From contig NZ_AUGN01000004.1 in the NCBI RefSeq assembly GCF_000422685.1, positions 310,001-374,000 on the forward strand: a stretch of DNA of 64,000 nt, read 5' to 3'. The position numbers and the translations under genes are program-made. Below are positions 26,419 through 32,483 of the stretch, in pieces. Numbering within the stretch: position 1 is the stretch's first letter; the number at the start of each line of letters is the position of its first letter. This DNA is from Flavobacterium gelidilacus DSM 15343 (GTDB taxonomy: Bacteria > Bacteroidota > Bacteroidia > Flavobacteriales > Flavobacteriaceae). Below the pieces are notes generated by a model, which made no database searches, was not told where the DNA came from, and saw nothing but the letters and a program-made list of their open reading frames with translations.

Positions 26419-29217
26419 TTAGGCTACAAATTTTTGTGTTAAAACTAGTATGTCTTTTATTTCTGTTGGTGTAAAAACACCTCTTATTCCTTTTGGATGA
26501 ATGATAGTAAAAGGAGCTTGAATTAAATCTCGTTTTTCAATTGTTCCTCTTTCAATAATATAGTTTTTCAATAAACTTAAAAACTCTATTTGTCTTGTAG
26601 TCAAATAGGTGTGTGTTGTAATAAACTGTTGAACTGCTTTGCTTACTTGTTCGTCAAAACGTTCCAAAATTTCAATTCCCAAAATATGTTTAATAAACTG
26701 AATGAATTTAGCATTTTGATGATTGTAAACCTTTCTCAATAAGGATTCTGTTATATGAGGGTCAGTTTCGTGTAATTCATCTGCTAAAAGTTGTGCTTCT
26801 TCTTCAGTTATAGTTTTGCCTTCTTTCAATTTTTGTAAAATAGGGTTTTGTTTAGTAAGTTCGGCAACTTTTGCTTCAACCATTTCTCTATATTTTGTAA
26901 TGCTTACCGCTTCATTTTGTGGGCCAAACTCTACCATTTCTTTTGTTTTTAAAACATCGTGTAAATTTAGGTTAGTTATAGCAGTTTTTGCGTTTAAAGT
27001 TTCTCTAAAATGAATTAATGGTGATATAATATCTGCTAACTCATCAAAACCTTCATCATTTATTACTTTCCAAAAATGGTTACTTTTTACTTGTTGTATA
27101 TAGTTTTTATGTTTAGCAACACTATTTATTGTTAAAGGCAATTCACTAACGATAGTAATAATATTCTCTTTTAAAGTATCAAATTGTACTATTTCTTCAG
27201 CTAGATGTGAAATAGATAATTCTAATACATCTTTTTGAAAACGCATCGATTTAAAATTAGTTTGAGAAACTGTCTTAAATAGAGGTTTTATTCTTTGTCT
27301 CAAAAAATCAATGCTACCTGCGTTTAAATTGTTCCAAAAATCATCGGAAGTTACAATTGATATATCAGAACTTGCATCTTGAATAACGACCGAATTTATA
27401 GGTAATTCTAAAAGTTGTAAACGTAATTTATTAATTTCTTTGATTGCAATGCTACTTTTATCAAGCTCCAAAGCTAATTCTATTTTATCTAATCTTAATG
27501 CAAAATAGCGAACAGGTAAAGGTATTTGTGATTTTAATTCTTTTCCTTTTGGATTTATTTTAAAATATTCAAAATTATCCCAACAGTCTAAAATTAAAAA
27601 TGTGTCTTTTTCAGGACACCAAGGCTTTATTTTTTTAGGTTCAATTAATCGTGTTCCACGACCAATCATTTGCCAAAATTTAGTGTATGAAAATACAGGT
27701 TTGGCAAAAACTAAATTCACTAATTCCCTAACATCAATTCCTGTATCTAACATGTCAACACTAATCGCAATACGAGGCATATCATTATTAGTAAATTGAT
27801 GCAGCAAACCACCTTTGCCGTAAACTCTAGGATCATCTGAAACCATTACTTTTGCTAATTCGCCAACATACTCAGGAAATAAAGCGTCAAATATTTTTTC
27901 TATACGTCTAGCATGAGCAATTGTAGAACAAAAGAATATAGTTTTACCTGGCAAAACACCATTTGGGTCTTTTATGCATTCTTCCATAAATTCCTTAACA
28001 ATAGTAACATTAGTACCTTTGTTAATAACAGCTTTTTCAAGTTGAGTTCCTTCAAAGTTAATTTCAGCGACTTCTTTACCTTCTAAAATAAGTTTCTTTT
28101 GGTCTTCTAAAGTGATTGTTCTTTTACTAATTCCTTCTTCTTGAAATTTTGTTTGAATTTTCATTACTTGAAAATTACACAAATAAGGAGGGATATTGTT
28201 TACTGCTTCTTCATAGGAATAAGCAAAAGAAGGCAAACCATCTTCACATTCAAATAATTTAAATGTATTGTGGTCAATCACATCGGTTGGTGTAGCTGTC
28301 AAACCTAATGTAGTAGTATTGAAGTAATCCAATACTTCACCATACGTATTGTAAATACTTCGATGACTTTCATCGACTACTATCAAATCAAAAAAATGAG
28401 GAGATAAACTATTTACTTCATCTCTAACGATATTCAACATTGTAGGATAGGTAGAAATATAAACACGTCTATCAGTTGCTATATTCTTTTCTCCAATTTT
28501 AGGCCAACGAGGCTCATTAGGTAAGTGTTCCTTAAAAGCATCTAAAGCTTGGTTTCGTAGAGCAATTCTATCTACTAAAAACAATACACGTTCTGCCCAT
28601 CCTGCTCGCATTAATGCATCAACTAAAGCAATACATGTTCTGGTTTTCCCTGTGCCAGTAGCCATTACTAAAAGAAATTTTTGATGTTTCTTTTCGATAC
28701 CTTCCATAACTGAACGAATCGCTTGTATTTGATAATCACGACCTGCAATATCAGTATTTATTAATTCAGTCGCTAGAGGTTTTCTGTTTTTTCTAATGTA
28801 TAAGTAACGCTCTAAATCATCACGTTTTGGAAATCCTAATACTCTTTTTGGAGGATAATTTCCAATATCCCAGAAATAAATATCGTGTCCATTGGTGTAA
28901 AAACAAAAAGGAAGTTCACCACCAGACACATTTTGTATATTTATACAGTATTGTTTTGCTTGTTCTCTTCCTAATTCTGCATCAACACTTGTTTTTTTTG
29001 CTTCAACAACTGCTAATGCTCTACCATCTTTTCCTAATAAAACATAATCACTAAATTGACGACTATCATACTTCGATTCTGGGTCATTAACAATATTATT
29101 TGAATTTACATTAATATTGAATTCTTCAACTACTTGCGTTAAGTCATTAAGATTCCAACCCGATTCTTTTAGTCGGATATCAATGATTTCTTTGCGAGTA
29201 TGTTTTTCGTTTTTCAA
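26419..29217 (-). CDS. hsdR: Type I restriction endonuclease HsdR
   Basis: The 932-residue motor and nuclease subunit starts with a PD-(D/E)XK nuclease domain (Asp57 ... VVEAKK with Glu72 and Lys74). A superfamily 2 helicase follows: Walker A MATGTGKT (Lys191), DESH (282-285), LTATP, and IGRGTR as motif VI. The C-terminal third is the HsdR/EcoEI-type helical domain that docks to HsdMS. The translocase pulls DNA and cleaves at a distance when the site is unmethylated. It is the first gene of the operon; a 12-bp perfect palindrome lies 33 bp upstream. Confidence 0.95.
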   Translation of the reverse strand: MKNEKHTRKEIIDIRLKESGWNLNDLTQVVEEFNINVNSNNIVNDPESKYDSRQFSDYVLLGKDGRALAVVEAKKTSVDAELGREQAKQYCINIQNVSGGELPFCFYTNGHDIYFWDIGNYPPKRVLGFPKRDDLERYLYIRKNRKPLATELINTDIAGRDYQIQAIRSVMEGIEKKHQKFLLVMATGTGKTRTCIALVDALMRAGWAERVLFLVDRIALRNQALDAFKEHLPNEPRWPKIGEKNIATDRRVYISTYPTMLNIVRDEVNSLSPHFFDLIVVDESHRSIYNTYGEVLDYFNTTTLGLTATPTDVIDHNTFKLFECEDGLPSFAYSYEEAVNNIPPYLCNFQVMKIQTKFQEEGISKRTITLEDQKKLILEGKEVAEINFEGTQLEKAVINKGTNVTIVKEFMEECIKDPNGVLPGKTIFFCSTIAHARRIEKIFDALFPEYVGELAKVMVSDDPRVYGKGGLLHQFTNNDMPRIAISVDMLDTGIDVRELVNLVFAKPVFSYTKFWQMIGRGTRLIEPKKIKPWCPEKDTFLILDCWDNFEYFKINPKGKELKSQIPLPVRYFALRLDKIELALELDKSSIAIKEINKLRLQLLELPINSVVIQDASSDISIVTSDDFWNNLNAGSIDFLRQRIKPLFKTVSQTNFKSMRFQKDVLELSISHLAEEIVQFDTLKENIITIVSELPLTINSVAKHKNYIQQVKSNHFWKVINDEGFDELADIISPLIHFRETLNAKTAITNLNLHDVLKTKEMVEFGPQNEAVSITKYREMVEAKVAELTKQNPILQKLKEGKTITEEEAQLLADELHETDPHITESLLRKVYNHQNAKFIQFIKHILGIEILERFDEQVSKAVQQFITTHTYLTTRQIEFLSLLKNYIIERGTIEKRDLIQAPFTIIHPKGIRGVFTPTEIKDILVLTQKFVA

Positions 29218-29249
29218 ATTATTTAATTTATAATTTTACTTTTTTAATC

Positions 29250-29261
29250 ATCATTAATGAT
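29250..29261. promoter_or_regulatory. 12-bp palindrome upstream of hsdR
   Basis: ATCATTAATGAT is a perfect palindrome located 33 bp upstream of the hsdR start in the only gap that can hold the operon promoter. In AT-rich DNA such palindromes also arise by chance, so confidence is low. Confidence 0.3.
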
Positions 29262-29313
29262 ATTTAATCAAGAATAAAATATTTGTATTTAAAAGTGATT
29301 TTTTTAATCATTA

Positions 29314-30117
29314 TTATGCCATAAATCCCTTAATCTTTCTACTCACTTCTCTTTCCACTTGCTCAAAATCGGGTAAATCTTTGATTTGATCGCTCATCGA
29401 TTTTGTCCAACGTGCTTTGTATTGCGGTAGTTTTTGTTCTAATTTTTTATGAAAATCTTCTGGTTTTAATTCTTTGCTCGTGCATTTGTTCCGGAACTCA
29501 TTTGTGTAATACTCCACATCCATTCCTTCCATTTCTACTAAATACCAAATGTCATAATAATCTCTTGGTTGCATGCGTTGCATGGTACAGCGTAATTTTT
29601 CGACTAATAATTCTTCTAAAGGATAACATAGTAAACTGTGTTCTTCCAAATCTGTATAGTCAATAAGTACTTCTTTTTTTACTGGTTCAAATTCTAAAGT
29701 TTCACTTCTTGAGATATCTACTTTAACCCGTTTGTTGTTTCCCATTCCTCCTAATGGGCCAATGTAACTTATATAGAAATTAATGCCACCGTCTTCATGT
29801 TCGTTATCGTCAATAATTTCTAAAGGAATATTGGCTTCTTCCTTTATTTCTTCGAAAGTCTCTTTGAACCATTCAAAAATTTGTTCGTTAGAAATTTCAT
29901 TATCCAATAAGGTAAAATCTAAATCTTCTGAAAAGCGATAGTCTTCAAAATATACTTTCTTTAACACTGTACCTCCTTTGAAAACTAGCGTTTTTGATAG
30001 CTGTTCGTGCGAGGCTACTCCCCAAAGAATCCATGATAAGATGTAGTCTTTTTCGATTTGTTGGTCACGCACACCTACTTTGTTTGCTTTTTGTTGTATT
30101 TCACCTGGTTTAATCAT
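29314..30117 (-). CDS. AbiEii nucleotidyltransferase toxin
   Basis: The 267-residue protein has the AbiEii signature: FKGGTVLKK (46-54) and SEDLDF (63-68) with Asp65 and Asp67 as metal ligands, a later VEKLRCTMQRMQPRDYYDIW segment holding the conserved Lys and Arg-x-x-Asp. AbiE toxins of type IV toxin-antitoxin systems block growth on phage infection; the relatives MenT modify tRNA. Its ATG overlaps the antitoxin stop by four bases (ATGA), as is usual in abiE operons. It ends 96 bp before the divergent-in-function restriction operon, on the same strand. Confidence 0.9.
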   Translation of the reverse strand: MIKPGEIQQKANKVGVRDQQIEKDYILSWILWGVASHEQLSKTLVFKGGTVLKKVYFEDYRFSEDLDFTLLDNEISNEQIFEWFKETFEEIKEEANIPLEIIDDNEHEDGGINFYISYIGPLGGMGNNKRVKVDISRSETLEFEPVKKEVLIDYTDLEEHSLLCYPLEELLVEKLRCTMQRMQPRDYYDIWYLVEMEGMDVEYYTNEFRNKCTSKELKPEDFHKKLEQKLPQYKARWTKSMSDQIKDLPDFEQVEREVSRKIKGFMA

Positions 30118-30932
30118 GTGAACATGGCTGATTTAATGGTTTCTGTATCTAAATTTTGCTGTATGCTCCATCGGCTGTTTCTTTTACCTGTTTTAGGTAA
30201 TTCGGTATCTAACACTACATAAGAAGCTGTTCTTCTTTTTTGTAATTCTTGAATTATGTGTGTTTCTATTTCAAACAGTTCTAATAGATACCCTAAACGT
30301 TTAATGACTGCTTGAGATTTGAATTTTATAACATATTCTAACAACTTGTGGTAATCTATTTTTTCTTTTGTACTGTATATTGCTCTAGCCACCTCGACAA
30401 TTCCACCTGCATAATCTGGTTTGAAAAGGCAATCTATAATTGTTTTTTCAATGTCTGAACAGGTCACTTTATTGAAGTTGTCAATCCAAGTTTTCTTTTC
30501 GCCAAAAAAATGGCTTTCATTGTGGTATATGAATTGAAATGTGATGTCTTTTATTTTAATTTCAGAGGGTCTTATTTGTTTGGAAACCACAATTTGTTCT
30601 TTTAAAGAAGGCTGTGTTATTAGATTGTGAATTTGTAATGCTGAATAATATCCGATGTAGTGTTTTGTGTCTTTTACTAAATATTTTACTATTAGGTGCC
30701 AATCGGGCATAAAGGTTTCTGCATTTTCTTCGTACGGAATTATGTAATATATACCGTCTTTAATTCTCATTAGCAAGCCTCTTTTAGTCATATCGCTCAA
30801 TAGTTCTCTGACTGTACTTTCTTTTGCCTCTGGAAAAGCTTTTAAAGCAGTTTTAGAGTCAAAACACACTTTCCCTTTATCATTGAAGTACGATAAAAGT
30901 TCGTTGGATTGTGTAGAGATGTATTTATGCTT
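30114..30932 (-). CDS. AbiEi-family antitoxin
   Basis: The 272-residue protein (from the ATG at 30932, MKHKYIST) has an N-terminal winged helix (STVRELLSDMTKRGLLMRIK followed by DGIYYI) and the AbiEi C-terminal domain (YIGYYSALQIHNL ... CSDIEKTIIDCLFKPDYAGG). AbiEi binds inverted repeats in its own promoter. A longer frame starts at 30974, but it would run through an inverted repeat that is repeated further upstream, so I prefer the shorter start. It is coupled to the toxin by a four-base overlap. Confidence 0.85.
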   Translation of the reverse strand, partial: KHKYISTQSNELLSYFNDKGKVCFDSKTALKAFPEAKESTVRELLSDMTKRGLLMRIKDGIYYIIPYEENAETFMPDWHLIVKYLVKDTKHYIGYYSALQIHNLITQPSLKEQIVVSKQIRPSEIKIKDITFQFIYHNESHFFGEKKTWIDNFNKVTCSDIEKTIIDCLFKPDYAGGIVEVARAIYSTKEKIDYHKLLEYVIKFKSQAVIKRLGYLLELFEIETHIIQELQKRRTASYVVLDTELPKTGKRNSRWSIQQNLDTETIKSAMFT

Positions 30933-30945
30933 CATAGTGCTAATG

Positions 30946-30960
30946 TCAGGATGAACCTGA
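30946..30960 (-). promoter_or_regulatory. AbiEi operator, proximal inverted repeat
   Basis: TCAGG-ATGAA-CCTGA is an inverted repeat 14 bp upstream of the chosen AbiEi start. The same motif occurs again 84 bp further upstream. Paired inverted repeats are known AbiEi binding sites. Confidence 0.65.
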
Positions 30961-30966
30961 CTACAA

Positions 30967-30996
30967 TGATACAAAATATAATTATAGGTTGTATCA
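30967..30996 (-). promoter_or_regulatory. Inverted repeat between the two AbiEi sites
   Basis: TGATACAA and TTGTATCA form a perfect 8-bp inverted repeat with a 14-bp AT-rich spacer. It sits in the promoter region of the abiE operon and could be an additional binding site. Confidence 0.4.
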
Positions 30997-31029
30997 ATTA
31001 TTATTTAATTATGCTTTATAGTTGTATTG

Positions 31030-31044
31030 TCAGGATAAACCTGA
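31030..31044 (-). promoter_or_regulatory. AbiEi operator, distal inverted repeat
   Basis: TCAGG-ATAAA-CCTGA repeats the proximal site with one spacer change; the flanking TGT and TTA are also conserved. It lies 98 bp upstream of the AbiEi start. Confidence 0.6.
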
Positions 31045-31146
31045 TTATTTTACTATGAAACATCATTAATAGTGATTTGTTGTGTTGATAAACCTATATT
31101 ACGGGTTTTCTCGATTGCAATAAATAAAAAATACTATGAAGCATTT

Positions 31147-31281
31147 TTAAAATCTGTTCTTTTTTTTATTTTTCCAATCGTTGCCTCTATGGTAGTTGTT
31201 TTTATTGTCATAAATTCTACCTCTTATGTAAATTCCTAAAATGACAACCGGAACCAATATTACTATTTCATACCATTCCAT
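31147..31281 (-). CDS. Small single-pass membrane protein, 44 residues
   Basis: From the ATG at 31281 the product is MEWYEIVILVPVVILGIYIR followed by a very basic, Asn-rich tail ending KNKKKNRF. One membrane helix (about residues 5-19) with a positively charged cytoplasmic tail is predicted. A longer frame begins at 31347 but adds an unlikely N-terminus. A 22-bp motif shared with the rteC and AraC upstream regions lies about 90 bp upstream. Function is unknown; it is in a small cluster with an HTH gene on the same strand. Confidence 0.4.
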   Translation of the reverse strand: MEWYEIVILVPVVILGIYIRGRIYDNKNNYHRGNDWKNKKKNRF

Positions 31282-31366
31282 AATTTGACTTTGAACCAAG
31301 GAAAGTTTGCTTGATTTGAATTCAAAGTTGAAAAAATGAAATTGCAAAAACTAATAGTATAGTATG

Positions 31367-31388
31367 TGATTCGCGAATTGAATACTAT
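31367..31388 (-). promoter_or_regulatory. 22-bp shared motif, copy 3
   Basis: TGATTCGCGAATTGAATACTAT differs from the rteC copies at three positions. Its core ATTCGCGAAT is a perfect 10-bp palindrome. It lies at the 3' end of the small HTH gene and upstream of the small membrane-protein gene. Confidence 0.45.
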
Positions 31389-31389
31389 T

Positions 31390-31626
31390 TTATAGAGGTT
31401 TATCGGGCCAGAAATCTTTTGGTGAGCAATTGAATATTTCTGCTATTCTGTTGAGGTGATTGATATTATATTTTGCTCTTTTAGAAGGTGCTTCAACATG
31501 AGAAATAAAACTATCGCTCATATCTAGTTTTTGCGAAAGCTCTAATTGTGTAAGACAATGCTCTTTTCGTAATGTCTTAATTTTGTCAATTATATATTGT
31601 TCTATTTTAGTCAAAATATATTTCAA
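31390..31626 (-). CDS. Small XRE-family transcriptional regulator (TTG start)
   Basis: The 78-residue protein is a single HTH_3 domain: IIDKIKTLRKEHCLTQLELS, then QKLDMSDSFISHVE with the recognition helix, and NHLNRIAEIFNCSPKDFWP. It has no other domain. The start codon is TTG (31626, or a second TTG at 31614); no ATG precedes the HTH. An inverted repeat ATGGTA/TACCAT lies 43 bp upstream and probably is its own operator. No toxin partner was identified next to it, although the following small membrane peptide could be one. Confidence 0.75.
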   Translation of the reverse strand: MKYILTKIEQYIIDKIKTLRKEHCLTQLELSQKLDMSDSFISHVEAPSKRAKYNINHLNRIAEIFNCSPKDFWPDKPL

Positions 31627-31668
31627 ATGTTAGTATTACAAAGAGCAACTAATTTTAATAAAAAATCA

Positions 31669-31684
31669 ATGGTACATATACCAT
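31669..31684 (-). promoter_or_regulatory. Inverted repeat upstream of the small HTH gene
   Basis: ATGGTA-CATA-TACCAT is a perfect 6-bp inverted repeat with a 4-bp spacer, 43 bp upstream of the TTG start. It is a likely autorepressor site. Confidence 0.5.
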
Positions 31685-32130
31685 ATTAAAAATATTTTAT
31701 TTATATTTGTCTTTGAATTAATATATTTGCGATTCTTCAAATACAATATTGAAGCATTCGCTTTGAATTTCGTCTTAGAAAACTGGTAATTTTAAAAGGA
31801 ACGAAATGATAAGTAAGATGCTCACGTCTATGGCGTGGGCTCACTTATTGTTGCTCGGTATTACCAGTACCTCTAGTGCAATAAGCTGAGTTCCATGCCT
31901 TTTTTTATGCGGTACATTCTCGGTTTTTTTATTGGTTGTTGGTTGTTGGTTGACATTTCTAAGTTGTCTTTTGTTTGTCTGTTCTACGATAGCGTTTTTG
32001 TTGAGTAAGAAGTGAAAGGTTTATAGATACTTACTTATTGAAATTACTTCAGTATATGTGAGTCAGCTTAACAAGATATTTTTAAACAAGTTATTAAATT
32101 TTAAAATATTGCCTATGATTATATAGAAAT
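31685..32130. other. Intergenic region with a candidate structured RNA
   Basis: This region holds no protein gene that I can support. Most of it is plain AT-rich DNA with a short GGTTGTT repeat at 31935-31960. The exception is 31796-31906, described separately as a candidate structured RNA. Confidence 0.4.
31796..31906 (+). ncRNA. Candidate structured RNA, three-way junction
   Basis: GGAAC near 31799 and GTTCC near 31890 can close a helix. Inside it, ATAAGT...GCTCACG pairs with CGTGGGC...ACTTAT around a TCTATGG loop, and TTGC...GGTA pairs with TACC...GCAA. This gives a three-way junction followed by TGCCTTTTTTT, which could act as the 3' end. The GC content is clearly higher than its surroundings. 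The strand is uncertain because helices read in both directions; the T run favours plus. The family is not recognised. Confidence 0.35.
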
Positions 32131-32139
32131 ACATTTATG

Positions 32140-32400
32140 TGTCTCGAGTTTCTCGGGATGAGATTGCTTCGTACCTCGCAATGACGGATTGCCGCGTACC
32201 TCGCAATGACGGATGCACTTCGGTTAGCAGAGGCAGATTGCTTTTCCGTAAAAACGGAACAGGCTGTACCTCGCAATGACGGATGCACTTCGGTGAGCAG
32301 AGGCAGATTGCTTTTCCGTAAAAACGGAACAGGCTGTACCTCGCAAAGACGGATGCACTTCGGTGAGCAGAGGCAGATTGCTTCGTACCTCGCAATGACA
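32140..32400. repeat. Tandem 70-bp repeat with REP-like units
   Basis: A 70-bp unit starts at 32196, 32266 and 32336 (the last cut at 49 bp). It contains GTACCTCGCAATGACGGATG, GCACTTCGGTGAGCAGAGGC and a CCGTAAAAACGG hairpin. Single GTACCTCGCAATGAC cores also occur at 32171 and 32385. The reverse complement GTCATTGCGAGGTACGAAGC is a dispersed intergenic element known from many bacteria. Open frames crossing it are not real genes. It lies upstream of susC. Confidence 0.8.
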
Positions 32401-32483
32401 AAAATGACTTCCTACCTCGTCGGCCAACTCGTTAGGAAGTCTAGACAAAGAAAACTAATGTTTCATTTAACTAAACCAAAAGT

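Noticed and set aside
30114..30974. AbiEi start at 30974
   Set aside because: It would make the proximal operator repeat coding, while the same repeat also occurs upstream in noncoding DNA; the ATG at 30932 is better.
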